Source: Clostridia bacterium
Lineage (GTDB): Bacteria > Bacillota > Clostridia > Oscillospirales > CAG-272
Direction: 5' to 3'
Assembly: GCA_017483305.1 (NCBI GenBank)
Contig: JAFULC010000017.1
Span: 1-54,751, forward strand
Length of the DNA: 54,751 nt
The position numbers were made by a program, and so were the translations under genes. Positions 7,775 through 15,583 of this stretch are shown here, piece after piece. Numbering within the stretch: the first letter of the stretch is position 1; each line of letters starts with the position of its first letter. The notes below the pieces were generated by a model that was not told the origin of the DNA, searched no databases, and saw only the letters and a program-made list of their open reading frames with translations.

Positions 7775-9094
7775 ATGACCTACAACAAGAAGTCTATTGA
7801 GGACGTAGTTATCAATCCGGGCACAAAGGTGTTCGTTCGTTGCGATTTCAACGTACCCAGCAAGGATGGCGTTATCACCTCTGACAAGAGAATCGTTGAG
7901 GCGCTTCCCACCATCAAGTACCTTATGGCTAAGGGCGCAAAGGTTATTCTTGCTTCCCACATGGGCAAGCCCCACAACGTATTCACTCCCGATTTCAAGC
8001 TCACCAAGAAGGAGCTCAAGAAGGTTGCCGAGCTTCCCGAGTCCGAGCAGGCTGCGGCTACTGCGGAGTATCTTGAGAAGGCAAAGAAGGACGTTAAGAA
8101 GTATTCTCTTAAGATCGTTGCAGACAAGCTCAACGAATACCTCAACGGCAAGGTAGTTCACGCTACCGACATCATCGGTGACGACGCTAAGGCGAAGATC
8201 GCGGCTATGGAAAACGGAACCTGCGTGCTTCTCGAGAACGTTCGCTTCGACGCGGGCGAGGAGAAGAACAAGCCTGAATTTGCAAAGGCTCTTGCAGATC
8301 TTTGCGGCGAGGGCGGTCTCTACGTTAACGACGCGTTCGGTACTGCTCACCGCGCACACGCTTCCACTGCGGGCGTTGCGGCTTATCTTCCCGCTGTTTG
8401 CGGTTATCTTATCGGTAAGGAGATCGGCGTTATGGGTAAGGCTCTCGCAGATCCCGAAAGACCCTTCGTTGCTATTCTCGGCGGCGCAAAGGTTTCCGAC
8501 AAGCTCAACGTTATCAACAACCTTCTCGGCAAGGTCGACACCCTTATCATCGGCGGCGGTATGGCATACACTTTCCTCGCTGCTAAGGGCTACGGCGTAG
8601 GTAACTCCTTGCTCGACAGCGAGAAGATCGACTACTGCAAGCAGATGATGGAAAAGGCAGAGGCGAACGGTGTTCAGCTTCTTCTTCCCATCGATACCAC
8701 CGTTGCTGACGGCTTCCCGAACCCCATCGACGCTCCCATTGACGTTGAGATCGTAGATGCTGACAAGATCCCTGCTGACAAGGAGGGTCTTGACATCGGT
8801 ACAAAGACCATGGAGCTTTATGCAAATGCAGTTAAGGCTGCTAAGACTGTCGTTTGGAACGGTCCTATGGGCGTTTTCGAGAACCCCACTCTTGCAAAGG
8901 GAACTATTGCGGTTGCTCAGGCTCTTGCTGACAGCGATGCTACCACCATTGTTGGCGGCGGCGACTCTGCGGCGGCTTGTGAGACTCTCGGATTTGCTTC
9001 CAAGATCACACACATCTCCACTGGTGGCGGAGCTTCTCTCGAGTTCCTTGAGGGACTTGAGCTGCCAGGTATTGCGGCGCTTCAGGATAAATAA
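7775..9094 (+). CDS. pgk: Phosphoglycerate kinase
   Basis: Catalyses 1,3-bisphosphoglycerate + ADP to 3-phosphoglycerate + ATP in glycolysis. The N-terminal VRCDFNVP and SHMGKP blocks, the middle [10 protein letters not shown], and the C-terminal [10 protein letters not shown] and [15 protein letters not shown] are all canonical. At 439 residues it is longer than the roughly 390-400 usual in bacteria. The excess is a charged Lys/Glu/Ala insert at about residues 69-108, between the first substrate loop and the [11 protein letters not shown] helix. AAAGGCGG precedes the ATG. The next gene in the same direction is tpiA, after 252 bases containing two hairpin elements. The codon choice is strongly biased, which fits high expression. 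Confidence 0.97.
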   Translation: MTYNKKSIEDVVINPGTKVFVRCDFNVPSKDGVITSDKRIVEALPTIKYLMAKGAKVILASHMGKPHNVFTPDFKLTKKELKKVAELPESEQAAATAEYLEKAKKDVKKYSLKIVADKLNEYLNGKVVHATDIIGDDAKAKIAAMENGTCVLLENVRFDAGEEKNKPEFAKALADLCGEGGLYVNDAFGTAHRAHASTAGVAAYLPAVCGYLIGKEIGVMGKALADPERPFVAILGGAKVSDKLNVINNLLGKVDTLIIGGGMAYTFLAAKGYGVGNSLLDSEKIDYCKQMMEKAEANGVQLLLPIDTTVADGFPNPIDAPIDVEIVDADKIPADKEGLDIGTKTMELYANAVKAAKTVVWNGPMGVFENPTLAKGTIAVAQALADSDATTIVGGGDSAAACETLGFASKITHISTGGGASLEFLEGLELPGIAALQDK

Positions 9095-9112
9095 TTATTC
9101 GATTCAGCCTTG

Positions 9113-9213
9113 AAAAATCTTCCAATGCTACGTTGCTCCTCAAAAGCGGCTCGACTTACGTAAGTAAGCCTTCGCTTTGCTTTTTCCGGTGCGCCTTGCC
9201 TTGAAAGATTTTT
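9113..9213. repeat. Intergenic element with 9-bp inverted ends between pgk and tpiA
   Basis: AAAAATCTT (9113-9121) and AAGATTTTT (9205-9213) bound a stretch holding the palindrome CTTACGTAAG. It resembles a short interspersed palindromic repeat. No coding frame was seen. Confidence 0.45.
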
Positions 9214-9279
9214 CTGCGGCTTCTGTTAGTTAATGAAGTTAGATTACTTCAAAAATGCTTGAAAGTTTTTGAAGGGTGC

Positions 9280-9315
9280 GCGAGGGAAACTTTTTTTCCA
9301 AAAAGTTTCCCTCGC
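9280..9315 (+). promoter_or_regulatory. 16-bp perfect hairpin upstream of tpiA
   Basis: GCGAGGGAAACTTTTT (9280-9295) pairs exactly with 9300-9315 around a TTCC loop. An A-run, not a T-run, follows it, so on the plus strand it is not a standard terminator. It ends 31 bases before the tpiA start and may stabilise or process the pgk-tpiA transcript. Confidence 0.6.
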
Positions 9316-9346
9316 AAAAAATAAAATTAAATGAGGTTATTTTAAA

Positions 9347-10102
9347 ATGAGAAGATACGTAATTGCAGGAAACTGGAAAATGAACATGACGCCCAAGAGC
9401 GCGACCGCTCTTATCAATGAAATGAAGCCTCTCGTTGCAGGCAAGGACAACTGCGACGTGGTACTTTGCGTACCCGCGATCGACATTCCTGCTGCTATCG
9501 AGGCGGCTCAGGGCTCTAACATAAAGATCGGCGCGGAGAACGTTCACTTCAAGGCGTCGGGTGCTTACACCGGCGAGATCTCCGCGGAGATGCTCGTTGA
9601 GGCGGGCGTGGAGTACGTCGTTATCGGTCACTCCGAGAGAAGACAGTACTTTGGCGAGACCGATCAGACCGTTAACCTCCGCACTCTCGCGGCTCTTAAC
9701 GCAGGTCTGAAGGCTATCGTTTGCGTTGGCGAGACTCTTGAGCAGAGAGAGCTTGGCTACACCGAGACTCTTCTTAAGTTCCAGACCAAGATGGCGCTTA
9801 CAAACGTTACCGCAGAGCAGATGAAGAACGTGATCATCGCTTACGAGCCCGTTTGGGCTATCGGTACGGGTGTTACCGCTACCGCTGATCAGGCTGACGA
9901 GGGTAACGGTTACGTTCGTGCGGCTGTTGCCGAGATGTTCGGCGCGTCTGTTGCAGAGGCTACTACAGTTCAGTACGGCGGCTCTATGAACGACAAGAAC
10001 GCGGCAGAGCTTCTTTCCAAGGAGAACGTTGACGGCGGTCTTATCGGCGGCGCATCGCTTAAGTCTGCAGCTTTCGCGGCTATCGTTGAAGCGGCACAGT
10101 GA
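9347..10102 (+). CDS. tpiA: Triose-phosphate isomerase
   Basis: Interconverts glyceraldehyde 3-phosphate and dihydroxyacetone phosphate. 251 residues, the normal size. AGNWKMN carries the catalytic Lys, IGHSERR the catalytic His, and AYEPVWAIGTG the catalytic Glu with the flexible loop. YGGSMN and the C-terminal GGLIGGASL form the phosphate site. It follows pgk in the same direction, a common glycolytic pairing, but neither gap nor gpm is present here. The ribosome binding site is weak (ATGAGGT before the ATG). Confidence 0.97.
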   Translation: MRRYVIAGNWKMNMTPKSATALINEMKPLVAGKDNCDVVLCVPAIDIPAAIEAAQGSNIKIGAENVHFKASGAYTGEISAEMLVEAGVEYVVIGHSERRQYFGETDQTVNLRTLAALNAGLKAIVCVGETLEQRELGYTETLLKFQTKMALTNVTAEQMKNVIIAYEPVWAIGTGVTATADQADEGNGYVRAAVAEMFGASVAEATTVQYGGSMNDKNAAELLSKENVDGGLIGGASLKSAAFAAIVEAAQ

Positions 10103-10167
10103 TTTGATATTTATTGACAAAGGTAGTATTCTACAACCAACATATAACGAAAGCTACGGTGACGAAA

Positions 10168-11415
10168 ATGAAAAAAAGCATTTTTGCGCTTTTGCTGTGC
10201 ACCACTCTGCTGTTCTGCTCCTGCGGTATCGGCTCGGGCGATGGCGACGGGATCGAAACGACCGGCGGGACGATTGATGAGACAGGGGCTGAAACTACTC
10301 TGACGGAAACCGAGACTACCGAGTCTGATACGGGTTATCTTGAAATAGACAGAGTTGAGCCGAAGGATTATATAACCAGCTGCTTTGCGGCGGACGGAAG
10401 CGCGTTTGGGCTATCCTTACGTATGCCTGAGGATTGGAGATTTGAAAAGCAATCCAAAAGCATCTTCAATATATACACCAACGGCAGACATATCGGCGAA
10501 GTTATTTTTGGCTCGGACGGCAAGGACTCCGATTGGAAGGAATTGTCTACTTACTCCGAGGATTCGGGCGAACAGGACATTAGTATAAGTATTGAAAAGT
10601 CTGTTTCAAGCGGAGCATACAGGCATCGCATCTGTTTTGACTTTTCTGTAAACGACGAGACGCAAAGGATAGCTCTCACGGTCGACTATCAGGAGCTCAG
10701 CGATGCAGCCATAAACAAGATAAAGACATACGCGCAATGCAAAAAGGTAGGATCTGATCCTCAGTTTGGTATTATCGATATAGAAAATAGCAACGCTGAC
10801 AGGGTTCTTATTTTGGGAAACAGCTTTATCTACTCGTCAAGGGTCGGAAGCATTTTGCAGGAAATGATCGACCGAAACGGAAAGCATACAGTTGTGGATC
10901 ACATATCCATCGGTTACGCTCTCGTTGAAACCTTCGCTTACGATGAGCTTATTATGGATGACATCAGAAGCGGGATGTACGGCGCGGTGTTTATTTGCGG
11001 TTTTTACAGCAACGATCAGGCAACGCATCTTGCGGTTTTGAAGGAGGCTTGCGACGCTTCGGGAACTGCTCTTGTTATGTTCCCGGCACACAACGAGCAA
11101 GCGGGATCTGTAAAATATGCTCATAAAAGGGTTAAAGGAGTCTATCTTCTTAATTGGAAGGATGAGGTGCAGGCCTTTATCGACAATGGCGGAAATAAAT
11201 GGGACTTCTGTATTGACGATCAACATTTGCACAGCACTCCCATGGCAGGATATGTAGGCGCCCACATGATCTACCGTGCTATATACGGAGAGATACCTAC
11301 GAGAGCCGGAAATCAATTCGTTTCGCAATCCGACGTTAAAAGAATATTGGGGGACTATCCAAAAACGGGAGTAATTTACGACTCCGGGGCGTCCGATATA
11401 TATTTCTTTGGTTGA
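10168..11415 (+). CDS. SGNH-hydrolase-like lipoprotein
   Basis: 415 residues. The ATG at 10168 opens a lipoprotein signal peptide MKKSIFALLLCTTLLFCSCG with probable lipidated Cys19; the longer frame from TTG 10114 lacks a ribosome binding site and would bury this signal. A Thr/Glu/Asp-rich linker (about 22-58) follows. The C-terminal half holds VLILGNSFIYSS, a GNS block I with the nucleophile Ser, and near the end CIDDQHLHSTPMAG, an acidic-His block V. The pattern resembles SGNH hydrolases of the DUF4886 type. It is likely an outer-surface esterase or deacylase of glycans; the substrate is unknown. It lies 65 bases after tpiA and could be read through from it. Confidence 0.65.
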   Translation: MKKSIFALLLCTTLLFCSCGIGSGDGDGIETTGGTIDETGAETTLTETETTESDTGYLEIDRVEPKDYITSCFAADGSAFGLSLRMPEDWRFEKQSKSIFNIYTNGRHIGEVIFGSDGKDSDWKELSTYSEDSGEQDISISIEKSVSSGAYRHRICFDFSVNDETQRIALTVDYQELSDAAINKIKTYAQCKKVGSDPQFGIIDIENSNADRVLILGNSFIYSSRVGSILQEMIDRNGKHTVVDHISIGYALVETFAYDELIMDDIRSGMYGAVFICGFYSNDQATHLAVLKEACDASGTALVMFPAHNEQAGSVKYAHKRVKGVYLLNWKDEVQAFIDNGGNKWDFCIDDQHLHSTPMAGYVGAHMIYRAIYGEIPTRAGNQFVSQSDVKRILGDYPKTGVIYDSGASDIYFFG

Positions 11416-11424
11416 TGCGGCACA

Positions 11425-11492
11425 GCAAGATAGTTATTGAATTAGGGGCAGAGGGTGACTTTAGGGAAAAGCCGCCCTCTGCCCCTATCTTG
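11425..11492 (+). terminator. Long hairpin after the SGNH lipoprotein gene
   Basis: Outer arms GCAAGATA/TATCTTGC enclose inner arms AGGGGCAGAGGG (11444-11455) and CCCTCTGCCCCT (11475-11486). No clear T-run follows, so it is either a weak terminator or a transcript-end stabiliser. Confidence 0.55.
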
Positions 11493-11504
11493 CCGGATTT
11501 GCCG

Positions 11505-11554
11505 ACATCGTAGCGATGTTTTGCGAGCAAAACTCGCAGCACAGCTTGCTGTGC
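11505..11554. repeat. Three back-to-back short hairpins
   Basis: ACATCG-TAG-CGATGT (11505-11519), TGCGAG-CAAAA-CTCGCA (11522-11538) and GCACAGC-TT-GCTGTGC (11539-11554) follow each other with almost no gap. They lie in an otherwise empty stretch (11416-11642). Confidence 0.7.
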
Positions 11555-11642
11555 AACACCCCCACGCCCTTCAAAAACATTAAAAAAGAGGAGTAAGGAA
11601 GTGTCTGTTGCACAAAAAGCAGGGAGTTTTTCAAAAAATGGG

Positions 11643-11671
11643 TTGAAGTGGCGAGAAAAATGCGGTATAAT
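11643..11671 (+). promoter_or_regulatory. Promoter of the beta-propeller gene
   Basis: TTGAAG, 17-base spacer, TATAAT. A second TATAAT lies 3 bases further on. Confidence 0.75.
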
Positions 11672-11681
11672 GTGTATAATG

Positions 11682-11698
11682 GAAGTCAAAATGACTTC
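11682..11698 (+). promoter_or_regulatory. Palindrome between promoter and ribosome binding site
   Basis: GAAGTCA-AAA-TGACTTC, a perfect 7-bp inverted repeat, sits at the expected transcript start and touches the AAGGAGG that follows. It may be an operator or a leader hairpin. Confidence 0.5.
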
Positions 11699-11710
11699 AA
11701 GGAGGACGAA

Positions 11711-12874
11711 ATGGCAGAATTTTCGAGAGTTGAGATAGAGACTATAAGTCCCGATGATGAATATGACTACTTTTTCGCGTATTACGATCTTCAGCCTTAC
11801 GACAAGGACTCGAAGCGGCATCTTGCGCACCGCGTACGATTTCACGACAGGATACCGAATGCGGACGACATTGTAGAGATCGGTTACATAACGCTTGATG
11901 ACAAAAGGTTTCACAAGGTTGCCGAGAGTCGCGCGTGGAATTTCCAGCAGGGAAGCTTACTTCAGTGGTTTGACGACGAGAGCGTTATTTACAACGATTA
12001 TAGAGACGGCGAATTTTGCAGTGTGATCAAGAACATCAAGAGCGGTGAGGAGCGTGTTTTGTGCGCTCCGCTTGCGCATCTTTCGCTTGACAGGCGCTGG
12101 GGGCTTTCGATTAACTTCCCGAGAATTTGGGATTTTCGACCCGGGTACGGATATTGCAACTATCGCGATCGCCACTATGATGAGAATTCCCCCGAGGACG
12201 ACGGAATTTTTCTTGTTGACGTTGAGAACAACACCTCAAGACTGATCATCAGCTACAAGCAGCTCAGCAAGGCGTTTCCCGAAAAGCCGCACTGTGACCG
12301 AAAGCTTGTGGTCAATCACATTACGTTTAATCCGTCTGCTTCGAGATTTTTGTTCTTGCTTCGCGATTTTCCCGAAAAAGCGGGGGACAAGTGGGGGACT
12401 ATTCTCGTCACCGCCAACCGCGACGGGTCGGATATGCGAAATCTGACTAATTATTGCGGAAATTCTCATTATCATTGGAAAAATGACCGCGAGATAATGA
12501 TCTACGCGCAGCTTCCCGAGTGGGGCATATATTTTATTGATGATATTACGGGCGTTTGTCGTTTACTTGGCGACCCTGCGATCGATCGCGCGGATATTCA
12601 CTGCATATATCATCCCGATAGGAGTTGCTTTATCGGCGACGGTTATCCCGAAAAAACGCCGTACAGAGACATTATGCTTTACGATTTTGAGACCGAGAGG
12701 AGCGTCAAGGTCGCCAGCATTTACTCCAAGGACACTGGAAATACCGATTGCAGATGCGATCTGCACGACCGATTCAATCGCGACGGCACATTGGTCTCGT
12801 TCGATTCACTTGGTGAAGGGAACAGATGCATTCGTCAGTTCAGGTTTGACAAAAAGGCAATTTTGGAGAGCTGA
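11711..12874 (+). CDS. Beta-propeller protein, oligogalacturonate-lyase-like
   Basis: 387 residues. The ATG at 11711 follows AAGGAGG by 6 bases; the frame further upstream overlaps the promoter. No signal peptide is seen, so it is cytoplasmic. The protein is made of WD/TolB-like blades, for example GEERVLCAPLAHLSLDRRWG, LVDVENNTSRLI and VTANRDGSDMRNLTNY. His-rich turns follow (NSHYHW, IHCIYHP, CDLHDRFNRDG). This resembles PL22 oligogalacturonate lyases and related propellers, which have a similar length and metal-binding His residues. With the GH28 enzyme at 27679-28929 it suggests pectin use, but the genes are far apart and the family call is only by pattern. Confidence 0.6.
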   Translation: MAEFSRVEIETISPDDEYDYFFAYYDLQPYDKDSKRHLAHRVRFHDRIPNADDIVEIGYITLDDKRFHKVAESRAWNFQQGSLLQWFDDESVIYNDYRDGEFCSVIKNIKSGEERVLCAPLAHLSLDRRWGLSINFPRIWDFRPGYGYCNYRDRHYDENSPEDDGIFLVDVENNTSRLIISYKQLSKAFPEKPHCDRKLVVNHITFNPSASRFLFLLRDFPEKAGDKWGTILVTANRDGSDMRNLTNYCGNSHYHWKNDREIMIYAQLPEWGIYFIDDITGVCRLLGDPAIDRADIHCIYHPDRSCFIGDGYPEKTPYRDIMLYDFETERSVKVASIYSKDTGNTDCRCDLHDRFNRDGTLVSFDSLGEGNRCIRQFRFDKKAILES

Positions 12875-12878
12875 TAAT

Positions 12879-12916
12879 AAAAAAAGAGGGCAAATCTATG
12901 ATTTTGCTCTCTTTTT
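12879..12916 (+). terminator. Terminator after the beta-propeller gene
   Basis: AAAAAGAGGGCAAA pairs with TTTGCTCTCTTTTT (one G-T pair) and ends in a T-run. Confidence 0.8.
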
Positions 12917-13002
12917 GTGTTTTAAAAACCTTTATTCCATAAGGGATTTGCGAATGTGTACCGAATTAGTAAAAATTTTTTGAAATTTTTTTCAAAAACC
13001 TA

Positions 13003-13031
13003 TTGACAAGTCGGTTTTGATGTGTTATAAT
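13003..13031 (+). promoter_or_regulatory. Promoter of the Rrf2 stress cluster
   Basis: TTGACA, 17-base spacer, TATAAT, a consensus promoter. Just upstream (about 12977-12999) the AT-rich inverted repeat TTTTTGAA...TTCAAAAA could be a regulator site. Confidence 0.85.
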
Positions 13032-13078
13032 CAATGTGTACCCGAGAGGTAGACATTCGAAAAGGAGGGCAAGTCAAT

Positions 13079-13522
13079 ATGAGAGTTACACAAGAAGCCG
13101 ACTATGCCATCCGAATATGTCTGATACTCGACAGCCTCGGAGAAAAGACCGGAGCGTCCACCATAGCGGACATTGCCTGCATTACTCCGAAGATCGCGCT
13201 CAAGGTTCTGCGCAAGCTGAACACGGCAGGGTACGTCAGGTCTTACAAGGGTGTTCAGGGAGGATACGAGCTCGTGCGATCGGGCGACGAGATAAGGGTG
13301 CTTGAGATCATTGAGCTGATCGACGGGCCCGTGCGGATCTCGAAATGTCTCGAATGCGATCACGAGTGCTCGCGAAACCCCTGCAAGCTCGATTGCAAGA
13401 TGCATATCGCGTTTGATGCGATAAACGACAAGCTCATTGAAAATCTCGGCTCTATAACGGTGAGGATGCTTCACGACAAAAACGTGAGTCACGCCGATAT
13501 AGCCGATATTATAAAAAACTAA
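13079..13522 (+). CDS. Rrf2 family transcriptional regulator with Fe-S-type cysteines
   Basis: 147 residues. ATG 13079 is preceded by AAAGGAGGG; the ATG at 13034 lies too close to the promoter. The N-terminus MRVTQEADYAIRICL and the winged helix with GGYELVRSGDEIRVLEIIE are typical of Rrf2/IscR/NsrR proteins. The cluster C90, C93, C97, C102, C106 (CLECDHECSRNPCKLDC) is richer than the three-Cys pattern of IscR and probably binds an Fe-S cluster that senses oxygen, nitric oxide or iron. It heads a cluster of rubrerythrin, ferritin and rubredoxin genes, which it most likely controls along with itself. Confidence 0.9.
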   Translation: MRVTQEADYAIRICLILDSLGEKTGASTIADIACITPKIALKVLRKLNTAGYVRSYKGVQGGYELVRSGDEIRVLEIIELIDGPVRISKCLECDHECSRNPCKLDCKMHIAFDAINDKLIENLGSITVRMLHDKNVSHADIADIIKN

Positions 13523-13559
13523 AAAATATTTTATATTTACTTAAAAGGAGATTTTGATT

Positions 13560-14105
13560 ATGAAAAAGTTTGTATGTTCTGTTTGCGGTTACGTTCACGA
13601 AGGTGATTCTGCTCCTGAGAGATGCCCTCAGTGCAAGGTTCCTGCCGAGAAGTTTAACGAGGTTAAGGAAGAGGAGAGAATGTGGGCTGCAGAGCACGTA
13701 GTCGGTGTTGCTCAGGGCGCTCCCGAGGAGATCATGGAGGGACTTCGCGCTAACTTTATGGGCGAGTGCACCGAGGTTGGTATGTATCTTGCTATGGCAA
13801 GAGTTGCTCACAGAGAGGGCTATCCCGAGATCGGTCTTTACTGGGAAAAGGCTGCTTGGGAGGAGGCAGAGCACGCTGCAAAGTTTGCTGAGCTTCTCGG
13901 TGAGGTCGTTACCGATTCTACCAAGAAGAACCTTGAGCTCCGCGTTGAGGCAGAGAACGGCGCAACTCAGGGCAAGTTCGAGCTCGCTAAGATGGCTAAG
14001 CAGCTCAATCTCGACGCTATTCACGATACCGTTCACGAGATGGCTCGCGACGAAGCAAGACACGGCAAGGCTTTCGAGGGTCTGCTTGCTAGATACTTTG
14101 GCTAA
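13560..14105 (+). CDS. Reverse rubrerythrin (N-terminal rubredoxin domain)
   Basis: 181 residues. The rubredoxin domain comes first: [13 protein letters not shown] and CPQCKVP give the four Cys ligands within residues 4-25. The diiron four-helix domain follows, with ligands in [23 protein letters not shown] and DEARHGKAF. This order is the reverse of classical rubrerythrin. In clostridia such proteins act as NADH-linked peroxidases that remove hydrogen peroxide and oxygen. AAAAGGAG precedes the ATG. It lies 37 bases after the Rrf2 gene and shares its promoter. It is the main oxidative-stress enzyme of this cluster. Confidence 0.93.
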   Translation: MKKFVCSVCGYVHEGDSAPERCPQCKVPAEKFNEVKEEERMWAAEHVVGVAQGAPEEIMEGLRANFMGECTEVGMYLAMARVAHREGYPEIGLYWEKAAWEEAEHAAKFAELLGEVVTDSTKKNLELRVEAENGATQGKFELAKMAKQLNLDAIHDTVHEMARDEARHGKAFEGLLARYFG

Positions 14106-14137
14106 TATTTTAGGCAACAATCAGAGGTGCTTTTCAG

Positions 14138-14371
14138 ATGAAGGAATCAAAAATTCTGCTTTTTAATAACAATCCTAACGCTTACGTTGCCGGATCTGAC
14201 TGCGAAAGAGTTATAAAAAAATATGCCGTTGCACCTAATGGCGTTGTTTTTAGTCATGTCAGCGATTTTCCTAAGTGGGAAGAGACGTTGAATAGCTATT
14301 TGAGAGAAGGATGGACTGTTTCCGGTATCACCGGCGAAACCAACAACATTACCGTGCTGTTGGTTCGCTGA
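14138..14371 (+). CDS. Small DUF4177-like protein
   Basis: 77 residues. LNSYLREGWTVSGITGETNNITVLLVR matches the general shape of DUF4177 proteins, in which a strand, a helix with an xEGW motif and a final strand ending in Arg make up a tiny domain of unknown role. AGAGGTG lies before the ATG. It is 32 bases downstream of rubrerythrin and upstream of a strong terminator, so it belongs to the Rrf2-rubrerythrin transcript. Similar small domains often ride along in operons; no function can be given. Confidence 0.6.
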   Translation: MKESKILLFNNNPNAYVAGSDCERVIKKYAVAPNGVVFSHVSDFPKWEETLNSYLREGWTVSGITGETNNITVLLVR

Positions 14372-14407
14372 TAAAACTGCATGTATTCTTGCACCCTCTA
14401 AGATAAG

Positions 14408-14450
14408 AATGCGCGCAGAAGCTTTTACAAAGGACTTCTGCGCGCATTTT
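14408..14450 (+). terminator. Terminator ending the Rrf2-rubrerythrin operon
   Basis: AATGCGCGCAGAAG pairs perfectly with CTTCTGCGCGCATT (14 bp) and a T-run follows. Confidence 0.85.
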
Positions 14451-14458
14451 CACCGCAT

Positions 14459-14487
14459 TTGACACGCAAAGGAGCCGAGGGGATATT
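14459..14487 (+). promoter_or_regulatory. Probable promoter of the ferritin gene
   Basis: TTGACA, 17-base spacer, GATATT. A small hairpin GGTGG-TGCTT-CCACC follows in the leader (about 14492-14506). Confidence 0.55.
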
Positions 14488-14543
14488 GATTGGTGGTGCT
14501 TCCACCTGCTCGGTTGATATAAAAATCCAGAAGGGAGATTATT

Positions 14544-15053
14544 ATGAACGATAAGATAAAGGCACTGCTTAACGAGCAGATCAACAAGGAGCTTTACAGC
14601 GCGTATCTTTACGTTGATATTGCAAATCATTACGACGAGCTCGATCTCGACGGTTATGCAAATTATTATATGATCCAGGCGCAAGAGGAGCGCGATCACG
14701 CCCTTCTGTTCTTAAAATATATGCAGAACAACGGCTGGAAGGTCACGCTTGAGGCGATCGCCAAGCCTGACAAGACCTATGACGGTATTCTTGGTCCTCT
14801 TGAGGCAGCGGCAGAGCATGAGAGATACGTAACCTCGCTCATCAACGCGATCTACCACGAGTGCTACGAGGCAAGAGATTACCGCACGATGAAGTTCCTC
14901 GACTGGTTCGTTGACGAGCAGATGGAGGAAGAGGACAATGCCGACTCGATGATCAACCGTTACAAGCTTTTCGGAAGCGATCCTAAGGGACTGTATGCTC
15001 TCGATCAGGAGTATGCGGGCAGAGTTTACAGCGCGCCGAGTCTTGTTCTGTAA
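14544..15053 (+). CDS. ftnA: Non-haem ferritin
   Basis: 169 residues, the size of bacterial ferritin. The N-terminus LLNEQINKELYSAYLYVDIA holds the first ferroxidase Glu, AQEERDHALLFLKY carries the ExxH pair, and later helices supply Glu/Gln ligands (AAAEHERYV, DEQMEEEDNA). It stores iron as a mineral core in a 24-subunit shell and lowers Fenton chemistry. GAAGGGAG precedes the ATG. It sits between the Rrf2-rubrerythrin operon and rubredoxin; a promoter of its own at 14459-14487 and an upstream terminator suggest separate control. Confidence 0.95.
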   Translation: MNDKIKALLNEQINKELYSAYLYVDIANHYDELDLDGYANYYMIQAQEERDHALLFLKYMQNNGWKVTLEAIAKPDKTYDGILGPLEAAAEHERYVTSLINAIYHECYEARDYRTMKFLDWFVDEQMEEEDNADSMINRYKLFGSDPKGLYALDQEYAGRVYSAPSLVL

Positions 15054-15150
15054 TTTGAAATCGCAACAAACATTTACTTTCCCGTGCGAATAGAATAATT
15101 TTTCGGCGGGAACAATCTCTGATATATATGATAACAAGGAGGATTTTCCT

Positions 15151-15303
15151 ATGAAATACGTATGCCCCTGCGGATATGAATACGACCCCGCGATCGGCGA
15201 TCCCGATAACGGCATCGCTCCCGGAACGGCTTGGGAGGATATTCCCGAGGACTTCGAGTGCCCGATTTGCGGTCTTGGTAAGGACGCTTTTGAGGTCGTT
15301 TGA
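15151..15303 (+). CDS. Rubredoxin with shortened first Cys motif
   Basis: 50 residues, too short for a standard length cut-off. The body [20 protein letters not shown] and the second knuckle CPICG are classical rubredoxin. The first knuckle reads [11 protein letters not shown], that is Cys-x-Cys-Gly, one residue shorter than the usual CxxCG. AAGGAGGA stands 6 bases before the ATG. Rubredoxin carries single electrons to rubrerythrin-type peroxidases, which fits its neighbours. The altered spacing is not a frameshift, since the frame runs on correctly. It may shift the redox potential. Confidence 0.92.
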   Translation: MKYVCPCGYEYDPAIGDPDNGIAPGTAWEDIPEDFECPICGLGKDAFEVV

Positions 15304-15315
15304 TAATATAATGGG

Positions 15316-15342
15316 AAAGAGCAGACTTTGGTCTGCTCTTTT
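15316..15342 (+). terminator. Terminator after rubredoxin (copy 1)
   Basis: AAAGAGCAGAC-TTTG-GTCTGCTCTTTT. An identical hairpin recurs at 15584-15612. Confidence 0.85.
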
Positions 15343-15343
15343 C

Positions 15344-15370
15344 AGCGTGTCGAGAAAATCTCGACACGCT
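15344..15370. repeat. 12-bp hairpin next to the MITE-like element
   Basis: AGCGTGTCGAGA-AAA-TCTCGACACGCT, perfect. Confidence 0.7.
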
Positions 15371-15372
15371 GG

Positions 15373-15583
15373 GAGACTTCGAAAAAGGCAGGTATATTTT
15401 TCGTTCTTACATTCGTCGGCGTACGAGGGTACGCCAGAGTGTAAGAACGGAAAAAGCAAGCAAGCACAAGGATTTCTCGACGAAATTCTTGTGCTTATCT
15501 TTTTTCTGCGCTTTTTCTTTTTATGCTGACTTCCTATCTCTGATTTTTTCTGCTTGCGGTAGAACGGCTTTTTCGACAGTCTC
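15373..15583. mobile_element. MITE-like element, about 211 bp, non-coding
   Basis: The ends are inverted: GAGACTTCGAAAAAG (15373-15387) and CTTTTTCGACAGTCTC (15568-15583), differing by a short gap. Inside is a long imperfect hairpin (15402-15449: CGTTCTTACA...TGTAAGAACG around GGCGTAC-GAG-GTACGCC) and a second one (about 15462-15499: AAGCACAAG...CTTGTGCTT). No transposase frame is seen. It lies between two identical terminator hairpins. Element status is inferred from structure only. Confidence 0.5.

Noticed and set aside
7748-9013. 421-codon open frame on the minus strand opposite pgk
   Set aside because: It is the antisense shadow of a highly biased gene. It has no ribosome binding site and its protein has no recognisable domain.
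10114-10148. TTGACA...TATAAC promoter before the SGNH lipoprotein
   Set aside because: The spacer is 23 bases, too long for a sigma-A promoter.
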